From positions 166,887,521 to 166,951,520 of the forward strand of contig NC_081406.1 in assembly GCF_030272615.1 (NCBI RefSeq): a stretch of DNA of 64,000 nucleotides. The letters are read 5' to 3'. Below the pieces are notes generated by a model. The model was not told the origin of the DNA, did no database searches, and worked only from the letters and a program-made list of their open reading frames with translations. The stretch's first letter is position 1, and every line of letters begins with the position of its first letter. Both the position numbers and the translations under genes were made by a program. Origin of the DNA: Cryptomeria japonica (lineage: Eukaryota > Streptophyta > Pinopsida > Cupressales > Cupressaceae). Of the stretch, positions 35,901 through 48,036 are shown in pieces.

Positions 35901-36720
35901 ATTATTGTTATGGTTATGATTAGGATTTACATCATGGTTAGGATTAGGGTTTACATCTTGCTTAGAATTATGGATAGGCTTAGGGTGTACATCATCGTTA
36001 GGTTTAGGGTTACTTTTAGGGAAACAATTATCCAACCCTTAGGATACATCAAGATATCAATACCCTTCATATATTATTAATGGAAAATTTAGGGTTAGTG
36101 TTAGGGTAAGGGTTAGGGTTAAGGTTATGATTAAGGTAATGGTTTAGAGTTGTGGTTAGGGCTATGGTAAAGGTTATGGTTTACATCATGGCTTGGGTTA
36201 GGGTTAGGGTTAACATTAGTATTATAGCTCTAGGGTTATGTTTTACATCATGGTTGGGGTTAAGGGTTAGTGTTAGGATTAATGGTAATGTTTACATCAT
36301 GGTTAGGGTTAGGATTACAGTTAGCGTACACCATTATTAGTGTTATTGTTGGGATTATGGATAGAGTTAGGGCCTAGGACTATTGTTAGGTTTAGGGTTT
36401 GAATCATGGTTAGGGTTAGGGTAATGGTTTAGGATAGGGTTTAAGATTAGGATTAGGATAATAGTTAAGGTTTACATCATTATTAGGATTACCTAGGTTA
36501 GTTTAGAGTTAGGTTATGGTCAGGGAATTGAGTTTAGATTAAGAATATTGGCAAGGCCAGGGTTTGATTATGATAAGTGGTTGATCATAGTTATGATTAG
36601 TATTAATTTCAATTAGGGTTAGAATTACGATTATGATTCAATTACTTTAGGCTTATGGTTAAATTAGGGTAAGATTAAGTTTAGGGTTAAGATTATGCTA
36701 CAATTAGGGTTAATATTGTA
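32997..36720. repeat. interstitial telomere-like minisatellite with higher-order structure
   Basis: About 3.7 kb made of GGGTTA, GGTTTAG and ATGGTTA-type 6-7-mers, with TTTACATCATGGTTAGGG modules. Plant telomeres are TTTAGGG, so this is a degenerate telomere-related array. Longer blocks recur: the segment starting ATTGTTAGGGTTAGGGTTTA at about 33195, 34420 and 35563; the segment starting ATTACATTAAAGTTAGGG at 33884 and 35230; and an insert-like block with ACCCTTCATATATTATTAAT at about 33650-33712 and 36020-36080. The many 'open frames' here are translations of the repeat. It lies inside the big intron of the receptor-kinase relic. Confidence 0.92.
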
Positions 36721-38040
36721 GGATTATGCATTCATAAAACTTATTATCTATTTTTTATGAAATATTAATAAAATATTTATTATTATATATATTTATTCAA
36801 TAATTATATAAAATGAATAACTTTAAACTTTGTTATAATAAAATTAAGACATTTTAAAATAGATTAAAGCTTTTTTTTAATTAAAATTATTTTCTTTTCA
36901 CCTTTTAAATTTTTGATTAATTATTTTTGAGATTTCTAAATCAATCATCATATGTTATTTTTGAAATATTTTTAACTCAACTAAAATAGAAAAATTACAT
37001 CTATATGATAAATAAGAAACTTTTAATAATAAATATTTTTTATCTTAAATATTATATAGTATTTTTAAAATATTTGTGCATGCACATAACTTTGATTTTT
37101 TGAATATAGAAAAATTATATTTTTATGATTGAAATTTAGAAACATATAAATTCTTTTTGATCTTTCCAAATTGAAAATTAAGATTTTTTCTTCTTTTTTT
37201 CCATAAAAATATTACTTCTATTCAGTATTCCAAGCTTTTTTAACCATTCTAAATTGGATATTAGATTCTTTCCTTTCTTTTTAATATATATTTCTATTAA
37301 ACATTCTATGTAGCCATTATAAACTTAAGAAATAAAAATATAAATAGAATCTTTTAGAATTTTTTTGAAGATATATAAATAATATTTCTATTATATTTTT
37401 GGTTTCTCGATGCAAATCATTTCATGTTCTCCAGTTAAACTAAATTCTATTTATTTTTAATTTTTAATTGAATCACCAATCAATTTTAGAATAAATTAAT
37501 TTTACAATTGATTTTTGAGATTTACAAATAATATTTGAAAAATTTAAATAAATAAATTTGCATGGATTAGTATTTGGTAATAATTATTATAATATATTTA
37601 AATAACATGTATAAGTATAATTATGGTTAGGGTAACAAATACTAATCAGCCATACCATAATTTCCATACTTTTGGGGATTCAAGATTACCTAGGTTAGTT
37701 TAGGGTTAGGTTATGGTCAGAGAATTGAAATTTAGAAACATATAAATTCTTTTTGATCTTTCCAAATTGAAAATTAAGATTTTTTCATAAAAATATTAGT
37801 TGTATTCAGTGTTCCAAGCCTTTTAACCTATCTAAATTGGATATTAGATTCTTTCCTTTCTTTTTAATATTTCTATTAAACATTCTATGTAGCCATTATA
37901 AACTGAAGAAATTAAAATATAAATAGAATCTTTTAGAATTTTTTTGTAGATATATAAATAATATTTCTATTATATTTTTTCTTTCTCCATGCAAATAATT
38001 TCATGTTCTTGAGTTAAACTAAATTCTATTTTCTAAAATG
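36721..38040. repeat. A+T-rich DNA with a ~310-bp dispersed direct duplication
   Basis: 37126-37440 and 37727-38034 match closely (GAAATTTAGAAACATATAAA, then TTCTTTTTGATCTTTCCAAA, to CATGTTCT(C/T).AGTTAAACT). Just before the second copy, ATTACCTAGGTTAGTTTAG..TTAGGTTATGGTCAG (37684-37728) repeats 36490-36535, the telomere-like edge. So the duplicated unit ran from the telomere-like array into the AT-rich DNA, with the second copy shortened. Confidence 0.75.
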
Positions 38041-39562
38041 ATAGTGAAATTCTCTGTATTTTAAAACCAATTTGCCCTCCCATTAATGACAAGAATCAAA
38101 GGATAGTAAATAGGGCAATACTTTGAATGCCATTACCAATCGTTTAACAGAAAAAAGAAGAATAACAATTCTATTGTGAGATACATAAAGGATATTAATA
38201 GATACATAAAGGATAACACAATTAATAGAAGAATCAAATAGCAATATTGTTGCAACAACTATTTTTTTCACAACCATTCAATTTTATGCATACAGAATAA
38301 ATACAGACTATCCAAAAACAACAAGCTTACCAGTTATTACAATATTACCAATTGATTATGGTGCAATAGGCCAATTAAGTTATTTGTTTGAATTCATGAA
38401 CAAATGGATGGCAATAGCGCATGGAAGAGCTAGGGCTGAGCCAAAATGATGGAGGCATCTATAAGAAAATGTGTGAGCAGAGACAATAAATTCTTTGTGG
38501 GAGTTTTCATTTGTAATTGAAGACTCTTTCGGTTCCTTATCTTTAATATTCTCTAGTAGGTTTGTAACTATACACACATCTTTATTCAATTTAGTAATTA
38601 AGATGTTTAGTCACAAAAATAACTGTAATTTTTTTTTCAAAACCTTTTTAATGAATGAAAAAATTAATATGTTCAATCATAAAAATGATTGTTAACTATA
38701 TTAGATAGCATGAAAGGAAAAATGAATTCTATGGAATACCTTCAAAACAAATATTTGCAAATGCAGAAAGTGGTTTGCGATAGGGAAAACATGGTTGCCG
38801 CCATCTAACCAGGTTTTAATGTTGTTGCGATTGTAACTAAGGCCAATGCAAAGAGTTATAGGATCCTTCATCAGATCCTATAAAAGTTCTATTTAACTAA
38901 ACAGATCATAACCACTGTTACAAGTTTTTAGAAAATGCATGAATGTGACAAACAAAATAGCATTCAACAAAATCTAAACATAACAAAATACCTGAGGTCT
39001 CTATTGCAGATCGTATGAACTAATGCATTGTTCCTTCTATTGCTTCGACTACCGAAATATGAATCCAGCGAAGAACTAATGCACCGAACTTGCAATTGTT
39101 ATATATGCTTTCATGTTGTAACTGAAGACTCTTTCTCTTCTCTTGTAAGATATTCTCCATTTTTACATGTTTGTAACGATCGGGAATATAAAACAATTCT
39201 TTTTTCTTACACCGTTATTCGTGATGACCTCCTATTGATGCCATTGTAGGTTATGCCTCTCGGCGTAATTACCTATCACCCAATAGATTTTACACTATGA
39301 AATGTTTTATTAATATAATTAGGGGATAGGCTATTTTGTGGTGGGGAATCCCCACCAGAAAAGTGGCTTATGTCAGGCATCGCCCACGGGATTCGACATT
39401 CTCAAGCCGAATTTTTTCTTTGGCAATCCTAAAATGACACAAATTGATCTCTTATTCACACATGGTACAATGGTAGGAATTTGTGAATTAAATTGGTGAT
39501 TCTTATAATTTTGTGAAGGTATCAAAAACGGTTATTAATTTTGGATTCATGTAAAATAAATT
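38041..39562. other. intronic/intergenic DNA, no gene seen
   Basis: No domain-bearing frame. 39263-39322 (ACCTATCACCCAATAGATTT) is a stray fragment of the repeat at 31500-32290. Two similar stretches (GTAA(T/C)TGAAGACTCTTTC near 38510 and 39117) suggest a weak local duplication. Confidence 0.5.
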
Positions 39563-39574
39563 AAAAAACCATCA

Positions 39575-40985
39575 CTTTTAATTAAAAGAGAGGTAAAAAA
39601 TTATTCAAACCACAAGAAATACAAAGCAAAGGCTTTATACAACCCTATCAAGCTCTACTAAGTGGTTCAATTTTTGAGACAAATCTAGAGGTAATTGAAC
39701 CCTTCCACAATGTTCCAATTTTGCAGTTGATCAGAGGCCCATTTGGCTAAACAATCCGTAACTCCATTCCATTCTCTAGGAATATGAGTGAGTAATAGAA
39801 TCCAAAGAAGCATCCAAATTAAGAATCTGTTTAACAACCAAAGCTAAATGCCAACTAACATCTTCAAAAGTCCGCCTATTCAACAAATTCACGACCACTT
39901 GTGAATCAGACTCACAAATAATCCTTCTCCACCCAAGCTGAGAGCCACGCTTCACAACATAGAAAGTGGCAAGAGCCTCCATCAAATTGTTAGAATGAAA
40001 ACCCTTATAAACAGAATAGATAAACCAGACAGTGCTAGGACTATCCCGACCAACTCCACCAATACTAGCATGACCAGGGTTCCCTCAAGAAGAACCATCC
40101 ATGTTGAGTTTCAAAACTCCCTGAGGAGGGGGAGACCAACGTCCCTTTCTATTTATCTTCCGAAGAGGATGTCGACATCTATTTCTCATGACCTGACCTT
40201 GCTGAGGGGGAAAATGAAGACGATTGCAACAATCAACGTCACGAGGATCCACTGTTTCAAACAAATCACATTTTGCCGAAATAGTTTCTCCCAAAGAATG
40301 AAGAGTTTTCCACCATAATGGAGGAGCCACCAACATCACATCTTGAAAAATCTGACAGTTCCTCTCCAACCAAATATTCCAAATACTAAAGAAAGGGCCA
40401 AGAGCCCAAGCAACTTGAAGAAATGAGGTCGTAACAGGGGCCTGAATCCAACGATCAAAGAACTCAACCAAAGAAGAGACATAAAATAGGCCTTGTTCCA
40501 CACCTCCCACCAAAAATGCCAAATCTCCCTAGAGAAAGAAAATTGAGAAAAGAGATGAGAAACACTCTTCTCACTATTACTGCAGAACACACACATGGAG
40601 GGGCCCTGAAAACCATGCTTGCACAAATTATCCCATGTAAGACAACGATTTTGAACCACCAACCACATGAAGAACTTGTACTTGGGCTACGAAAAATTGC
40701 CCCAAACACGTTTCCACCAAGGTACCTCAATGTCACCAAACATTTGCTTGCCAAGTTGCCCATATCTAGTAGAAACAAAGTACTTCCCAGACAAATCATT
40801 GCCAACCCAAGCCAAAACATCATGACCCACCAAAGCATTGCAGGCACGAGCAACAAGAATCTGAACCAACTCTTGCCTATCCACCTCTAACCCTCTTGGA
40901 GGCCATTCAGAAGAGTGCTTCCATCTAAAACTAACAACCAGCCCATAATTCTGAGCAACCTTATAATGCTCAATTGTGTCCCAGC
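39575..40985 (-). mobile_element. 5'-truncated L1-type LINE, 3' part of ORF2
   Basis: A minus-strand LINE fragment flanked by a direct repeat AAAAAACCATCA (39563-39574 and 40986-40997; beyond a single mismatch four more bases agree). That marks its ends as one insertion event. Contents in element order: the RT-to-zinc region (RWKHSSEWPPRGLEVDRQEL, VPWWKRVWGNF), the zf-RVT domain (MCVFCSNSEKSVSHLFSQFS, with C..C...H pattern), then a type I RNase H (LKLNMDGSS, later IICESDSQVVVNLLN). A TGA at 40085-40087 splits the RNase H. A 4-bp duplication near 39790 shifts its end before THIPREWNG. Plant L1 elements carry exactly this RT-zf-RNase H order. Confidence 0.9.
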
Positions 40986-40997
40986 AAAAAACCATCA

Positions 40998-42055
40998 ATT
41001 TTTTTAAATACATGGTGATGTCAATTTTTTTTTAACTCAATTTATTGAATGCAGGTCAATTTATTTATTTATTTTTTCCTATTCATGCATGCTTCCTGAA
41101 AAGTTATTCACTGTATATGGCCTCCAACTCTAGTTTGGATATGTGAGGATTTCACAGAGTTCAAGGACTTCGATAATATTGTTGCGGCAATGACTTCTAT
41201 AGGCGAGAAGCTTAGTTGTGGATTCCTTGGCTATTTTAGTAAAATAAGCATCACTCATCTTATTCATCTAGTCAAACACAATTTTCCATAATCAGTCACA
41301 TAGGAAAATTCGAGAGGTTCAAAAGGGTGAAAATTATGTTGAAATTCAACAAATAGGTTGTTGTGTTTCTAAATTTGAGAATTTTGGACTCTTCGAACTT
41401 TCAAAAGGCATTAACATTTGAGAATTGGTTGCTAGAGATTTTAATTGTGGAGGAGACGGAGAGCTCTCAAATATTTTAAGTAGCATCTAAACCAGAAGCT
41501 ACGTCGATTTGTGAAATTCGAGAGGTACATGGAATGACATCCAGTGTTAAACTTCTTATAGTGCATAGTTTATTCTAAGATATATCTTTCACATTTGTTT
41601 GCACCGTAAATGTAAGGTGGAAAAGAAGGAAAATGATGGTACAAATGTAATAGATAAACATTTGGATTGTGGAACCAAATGAATTTTGTAATCACATAGA
41701 TATTACCAAGAACAAAGAGGTAAATTCTTTTGTATATTTAAAGCATTCCTCCAGCGAATAAAAGATTCGAAGTTTTATGAATTTTGCACAGGGTTGTTTT
41801 TAAATCTGCATTGAACCGAAAACTTCTTGAGATTGTTGTGAAGATGCGGTGGAGAAGCTTTTACTGTTAGAGGTCTAGCTTTCGTAGGTAAGGATGTCCA
41901 TACTTTAGCTAGTGGAGAGGATGGTTGTGCTATTGAAACTAATGGCTCATGATTTTGAAGAACAATATGTAGAATACGAGAATATAACAAATGAGATCAC
42001 TAGAATGAGCAATGATTTTTATGATGATCGCAAAATAGATCATGAGTTATCTAAA
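40998..42055. other. intronic/intergenic DNA, no gene seen
   Basis: AT-rich text without a recognisable domain on either strand. The frame 41775-41990 (minus) is unrecognised. Confidence 0.5.
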
Positions 42056-42061
42056 GACTAA

Positions 42062-42415
42062 AAGAGGGGTAAAAATTTATTCAATTACAAAAAGAGATAC
42101 AAAGCATTATATCATCTTGTCATTCTTCACTAAGTTATCTAACATATGAGACAATGCCAAATGCAACTGTCCCCAATCCACAATATTCGAATTCTGCATT
42201 TGATCAGAAGTCCATTTGGCCAAACAATCTGCAACTCCATTCTACTCCCTAGAAATATGACTAAAAGTAATAGATTCCAAAGAGCCACACAATCGAAGAA
42301 TTTGTTTAATAACCACAACTAAGTGATAACTAACATCGAGCCACTGACCATTCAACAAAGTCACCACCACCTAAGAATAGATTCACAAATAGTTCTATGC
42401 CATGAACTATCCAAA
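42062..42415 (-). mobile_element. LINE 3'-end fragment (RNase H tail)
   Basis: Aligns with the 3' part of the LINE at 39585-39930: TAAAAGAG(A/G)GGTAAAAA, then CATTTGATCAGA(A/G)G.CCATTTGG and GAATCAGACTCACAAATA-like text, in the same order and orientation. It represents the last part of RNase H and the 3' UTR of a related copy, more decayed. I could not find its target duplication. The right-hand limit is approximate. Confidence 0.75.
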
Positions 42416-43472
42416 AAAAATGAGAGAAGTCTCTAATATTTCTAGGAACTCTCTGATTGGATCAGTTCCAAGAGTATGAAAAGCCTCAAAAGTGGACTAA
42501 AAAGATATAAAATCAATTTAGAAGAGAACCAAAACAAGTCTTATCATCTCAAATTCGTCGATTTGAGACATCGGATGAATGAGGAAAGAAGAGAAGTTGG
42601 ATTATTCTCTAACATACATAGTAAAAAAGCTATATGCCCTCCAAACATAGTAAAAAAACTCTCTCCTTTCAAGAAAACAAAGGTAGAACTCCTTGTAGAG
42701 GTTTTTGAAATTGTCACACCAAATTTTTTTATTTACTTGTTATTAAGTGACTTTTTTACATGTGCTTCAATTAGAAATGCACATCTTACTCTGAGAAACT
42801 TGTCTAAGAGGTTTTAGAGAAAGAAGGATTGTTGAATTGTATTCACAGTTTTTTCTGTGTTGCAAGAAAAATAAGGAAAGGGCATTTCAATAGATTGTGA
42901 GGTTTATATAAATGTATGTTACTGGAAAAGTTTATCAATATATGAGTTTCTTTGTCCCTTTCAGTGTATCTAGATGTTTCTTTGTTAATGTAAACATTTG
43001 TTTGTGTAAGTTAATTAGTTAATGTCATATTTACATTTATTGCAACACCTATATTGTTTTAAATGAATATCTAATTCATTTAGATGTACAAATATTCAAT
43101 AAAAAATCAAATAAATCATTATAGCTAATTTTTCTTAAACATATAAATATTGCATAATTAATTAAATTAATTACAACATTCAATAGTGCACACCATCCAA
43201 TAAGGCCAATTACAAGTAGTAAATGAATTTGATATAAAATATGGTACCTACTAGAAATATATAAATCTTAAATATTGAATCAATGGACCATATATGCATT
43301 TCCATTTATAGAGCATCTAAGCCAAAATAATTTCAACGTAGAGAATTTTGGGTTATCTTTATTTTTATTATAAATATTTGTAGAAGAAATATGGTAAACT
43401 TCTTTTAGAAATAATTTATTTGTTAATGTTTTAGTGGTTTGTGATATTAATATTGAGAGGTTAGTCAATAAG
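42416..43472. other. A+T-rich DNA, no recognised gene
   Basis: A 113-codon plus-strand frame (42476-42817) is rich in Lys/Asn and has no domain I recognise. The rest is AT-rich. Confidence 0.45.
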
Positions 43473-43487
43473 ACAATCACAAATTGT

Positions 43488-44264
43488 CCCTGCCTATTAA
43501 TTGATATTGACATATCTTTGCCCCTCCCTAGGGATGTGGTTCTAATGGTTGGGGATAGGCCATGGGCTCAATCGTTGGATTATGATGGTCTCTCCTTTCA
43601 CTGTTGAATATGCTTCTCAACGGGTCACTTAGCTTCAAAGTGTTTTCTCTCCCGTCATAGAGGTACTGGTACTTGGTGGAAAGATGCTATTGAAGATCAC
43701 TTGACGGTCAATGCTTATGAGTATGATTTTGTCGACTCCTCTCAGGAGGATGATGTCTCCTCCCAAGATGAGGTGCCCCTTACTATTGATGAAGCCTCTA
43801 TCGATCCTCTTATTATTGTTGTTGTGGCCTCTTCTGCCCCTATGGCTCCTACATCTGTTGCTTTTACTCTGCAACTTTCCTCTACTCTTGGCGATTCTAC
43901 TCTTGTTGTTGTTCTGCAACAACAGTTTGGAAGTAACTCTGCGAGGTGGTCCTCGCCTGATTTTTTTTTAATGTTCCTAATGACAATGTTGCATGGACGG
44001 TTATTTGTTGTAGGCGGAAGGGGAAGTCTGCCCCCCTTTCCCAAACCCCTCTTTGTCAATTTTTGGGTGTTTCTCCCCATTCTTGAGTTGGGTTTTGGGT
44101 TGTTGTAGGTTTGACAAGTTTGTTTGGCCCGTTTGACCTTGTTTGTTTGGGGTTTGTACCCTTGCTTAGTTTGTTTGCCGCCTATGGGCTGTTGTATGCT
44201 ATTTGATAGCCTTTTGGCTATGTGAAGGGTCAGCGCCCTTGTTAATGTTATTTTTTAATAAAAA
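43488..44264 (+). mobile_element. LINE-derived insertion carrying ORF1 end joined to a 3' tail
   Basis: A 777-bp insertion flanked by ACAATCACAAATTGT (43473-43487) and ACAATCACAAACTGT (44265-44279), a 15-bp target duplication with one mismatch. The plus strand reads GDRPWAQSLDYDGLSFHC, stop, ICFSTGHLASKC: the CCHC knuckle of plant LINE ORF1 (DUF4283/zf-CCHC_4 style, 'DY.G.P..C..C...GH....C') with one TGA between the first two cysteines. A 135-codon frame (43701-44108) follows, acidic and Ser/Pro-rich. After a second-frame segment (WTVICRRKGKSAPLSQTPL) comes a G/T-rich 3' UTR ending TTTAATAAAAA. No ORF2 (endonuclease, RT) is present, although both ends of an insertion are. Confidence 0.75.
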
Positions 44265-44279
44265 ACAATCACAAACTGT

Positions 44280-44621
44280 AATTTTGTTTGAATAGAGGAA
44301 CACAAAAAAATGTATAGAAATATATGATTGATTTTGGATTGTACAAGAAAGCTACAAAATTAATGTCAATCTATATATTTGGATGTTAATACTAAAACTT
44401 GTGATATGATTTGTTTTACTTTGTCATCAATTATGGAAAGCTATTTTCTTTCTATAGGGATCTCAAAAATAGTTTGAAGGGTTAAGGATTAGTAGTTGAG
44501 AGAGCATTTTCTCCTGTATCATATTGATTATGAAATTTATGAGATTGACATAACTCATTTTTATTTGCTGATTTATGTTTATTATGGCATACTATAAAAT
44601 ATTAGCACTACTAAACTGAAA
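44280..44621. other. A+T-rich spacer, nothing recognised
   Basis: 342 bp of AT-rich sequence between two LINE insertions. No frame or motif of note. Confidence 0.6.
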
Positions 44622-44638
44622 AACTCTATGACTTTATT

Positions 44639-47600
44639 TTATTTTTTTGATAAAAGTGGGTAAACCATTGAATTATATTAATATTTTTTATTTTTTTATA
44701 AGGTGTTTGGTTCAAAGAGTATTGACGGGAAATAACCAGTAAGAAAACCCTTCAGTATTGCTCAAAATACACAAGCCTACCTACCCATTATAAGGTCCCC
44801 CTGGGCACATTCCACCAAAACCCACCCCAATTACATAATAATTTCATTAGATATAAAATTCGACCACGAGCCACCCTTGCCTATAAAGCACTTTTCTCCA
44901 ATCCACTGATTAATATGAGACCAAGAACAAGAAGCGAAATCACTACAAGAGAACCTACCAAGACAAACATCGTAAGCAAACACAAAATAATCCAAATAAG
45001 GAGGGGATGTTGTAGACCCAGAGGAGCCAAAATGAGGCTAAGCCAAAGAATAGCCCATAGAAGAAGCCAAGATAATAGTAGAAAGATGAGAAACCATCGC
45101 ATATACCAAACTATCTACAAGTTCCAATACCTCGAAGACAACCACCAACTTCCAAACCTTAACAATATCTTTCGAATGAAACAGAACATCTTATCTTATG
45201 AGAAGAGCCACCAGAATAAAGAGAGAAAAACATGAGAAGAGAACAAGCAGAGCCCATATATAAGCCAAACCAAATGAGATATCATCATGAATGCATCCAA
45301 GGCCAAGCATGATACCACACAGATCGTGCAAAAACTAACATACCAAAACATGATAAACAAATCCACTTGCTAGAGGAGTGATCGAAGCACGATCGAACAT
45401 CATTACACATTCATGCAAGTAGACAACAAGTTAGGATAATGAAAGCTACCAAACAATGATTAACCAAAACCATCCTACAGAAGCTCACCACCAAATGATT
45501 ATCAAATCAAAACAACCAATCTGCAGATGAAATGATAAAACTGTGCCAACTCATAGCAGTCATCATTACACAATCATGCAAGTAGACGACAAGCTGGGAT
45601 AATGAAAGCTACCAAACAATGATTAACCGAAACCATCCTACACAAGCTCACCACAACATGATTACCAAATCGAAACAACCAATCTGCAGATCAAATGATA
45701 AAAATATGCCAACTCATAACAGTGAACGATCAAGGAAACAAATATTGACCAAATAGAGCCCAAGTATCCACACTATGATTAGCCAAAAAAGTTCAATCTA
45801 CCAGAAAAAAATCATTGGACAGATAAAGTTCAGGCACCCAGCAACTCAAAGACTCAACTTGCCGAGTAAGGGTCAACTGATAATGTGCTAATCCAACCCG
45901 ACAGACAGGGTACAAACCAAACGGATGTAGCACCAAAACCCTCCTTCCTCAATGAGGAAATACTTACTGAGTATGCCACCAACAAAAATGTTGCCATAAG
46001 GCCAGGCAACACCCTCTCTGATGTAATGCACGAAAGAAAATCCACACCCAGCAAGTAGTGTGATGAAGGCCACAAACCGCAATCAATAAAACTTAATAAA
46101 GGATACTAATGCAAGAAGCGGGAATATCCCGAGGGGAGACTTCCAGATACTCAGCACATTCAACAACAACCCTATTAGCCAGATAATCTGCAATAACATT
46201 TATTTCCCTATAACAGTGAGATATAGTAAAGGTAGAAAAACACTCCAATTGTGCAAGAATTCGATCTAATAGGTACTGTAAGTGCTAGGAAACACATTTC
46301 TTAGTAGAGACCGACTAAAAGACCAACATTGAATCCCCTTCAATGATAATATCCTTAATGCCCAAAGAGATGACAAGATCAAGACCAAAAGATAACACAT
46401 GAAATTCAGCTGAATTGTTAGAGACGACACCAATAAATTTACCCACAACTTTAACAATCATAGAATTATGATCAAAGAGGACAACCCCAATCCCCAACTT
46501 ACCTGGATTACCCTTAGCAACCCCATCAAAATTTAATTTAAATGAGAATTGGGGTGGAGGAGTCCATTCAGCTAGCCTACGTTTGGCAAGAGAGGATAGA
46601 CCATACGCTACAACCCCATGAGATGGAATGACTCGAAGTGACATCCATTTCCAAGTTACCCAATTATCCCAATGAGAAAAGGAACACAAATGATCCAAGT
46701 TTTTATAAATGTAAGAAATCACCACCTCATAAATGGAGAATTGAATCCTGTCAAGCACATCCCCTAATGAAGCTGATTTATGCTTAAAAATCCTAGAGTT
46801 CCTCTCCAGCCAGATGTTCCAAATGACAATAGAAGGAGTGACAACCTAGAGAGAAGAATAAAATGAAGATGAGTACAATAAAGGCCAAGCCAAGAAATGA
46901 GACAATAAATTAGGACCAATGGCAGAAGACCAACCAAGCATACCAAACAACCAGTACCAACAATCCAAAGCAAACGGACAATGCAAAAACACATGATCCA
47001 TGGATTCCATACAGTAACCACAAAACACACAAGGAAAAACCGCAGTAATCCCAAGCCTATCTAATCTTATCCCCGTGAGAACTCTATCTTGCACTGCAAG
47101 CCAAGCAAAAAAACTATCTTTAGGAAGACAAACTGAGTGCCAGAAGAGCTAAGAAGGCCAAGGGGAAGAAGAAGAGGAATGAGACAAGGTCTTGTATCCC
47201 TCCTTTACCAAATAAGAACCTGAAACACTCTTAGTCCAAACCAAAACATCATCCCAATCTTGAAACACAAGAAATCTTTTCTCAAGCTCTATTTCAAAAG
47301 CAACTCTGAGGTCTTTACCAATGGGCAGGAAATCAATAGACTTCCATCGAGACACAGGATAAGGACCCGAGGTATCAATGTCAAAATAGTCAGCAATAAA
47401 CACACCCCAAAGGCCAGAAAGGATATCAAACAAAGGAGACCAATCCCGAACGGAAGATAAGGCAGCATCACCATTCCAAACTTCATCCCAAACCAAGCCT
47501 TCTTCCCATTATGGACAATCCAAGAGAGATGCGGGAGGATAACCGATCTACAACTAACAATAAAATTCCAAAAAGCTTAACCTTTCGGGAGAGATGAGGC

Positions 47601-47665
47601 TGTGAATATCCTTTCTCCAAGAGGCCCCCTCAAATACTTAGCAAACATAATGGAAACCCATTTAC
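44639..47665 (-). mobile_element. 3-kb 5'-truncated LINE with perfect 17-bp target duplication
   Basis: Flanked by AACTCTATGACTTTATT at 44622-44638 and 47666-47682, identical over 17 bp. On the minus strand, in element order: post-RT segment (47496-47149, LFDILSGLWGVFIADYFDID, then DDVLVWTKSVSGSYLVKEGY), zf-RVT (47094-46846, CVFCGYCMESMDHVFLHCPF, a C..C....DH...HC pattern), RNase H (46758-46315, FKLNFDGVAKGNPGKLGIGV, NNSAEFHVLSFGLDLVIS, IIIEGDS), then about 1.4 kb of 3' UTR. The 3' end at 44639 is A-rich on the minus strand (ATCAAAAAAATAAAATAA). Frames are shifted between domains, so it is dead. Confidence 0.93.
45401..45725. repeat. 163-bp tandem duplication in the LINE 3' UTR
   Basis: Units start CATTACACA.TCATGCAAGT at 45401 and 45564. 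They agree closely through GATAATGAAAGCTACCAAAC, ACAACCAATCTGCAGAT and TGCCAACTCATA. It lies wholly inside the LINE insertion, so it belongs to the element's 3' UTR. Confidence 0.85.
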
Positions 47666-47682
47666 AACTCTATGACTTTATT

Positions 47683-48036
47683 ATCTTTTATCCAAAAGAA
47701 CAATAATCTAATATATTTATTTCAAGATATTATCCTATGTAATAAAATTACTAGATAGATGATCTCTAATTATATTCTTGATTTGTAGTTTCCAATATTT
47801 ACGGAACTATAAATAAATAATATAAAAACTACCTTTTGTACATCTATTTTCACTTATAAAAATTTCCCAAAAAGCCTTATTTACATGCTAATGATGGCAA
47901 TACTTCACTGATGTCTTCGACCATGAATTCCACAGTTACAAATTCATTATACTACTAAATTATTGATGTTATTTTTCTATATATAAATCTCAAAGACCAA
48001 AAAAAACCATTAACAATACTATATATATGAACTCAC
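47683..48036. other. intronic spacer, nothing recognised
   Basis: AT-rich sequence between the LINE and the first exon cluster of the receptor-kinase relic. Confidence 0.6.

Noticed and set aside
32997-36720. Overlapping open frames of 60-110 codons on both strands
   Set aside because: They are translations of the telomere-like 6-7-mers (VRVMV.., NPNHNPN..) and have no independent coding evidence.
43635-44080. Minus-strand frames opposite the LINE ORF1 segment
   Set aside because: The plus strand carries the zinc-knuckle and LINE tail. The minus-strand peptides are low-complexity shadows.
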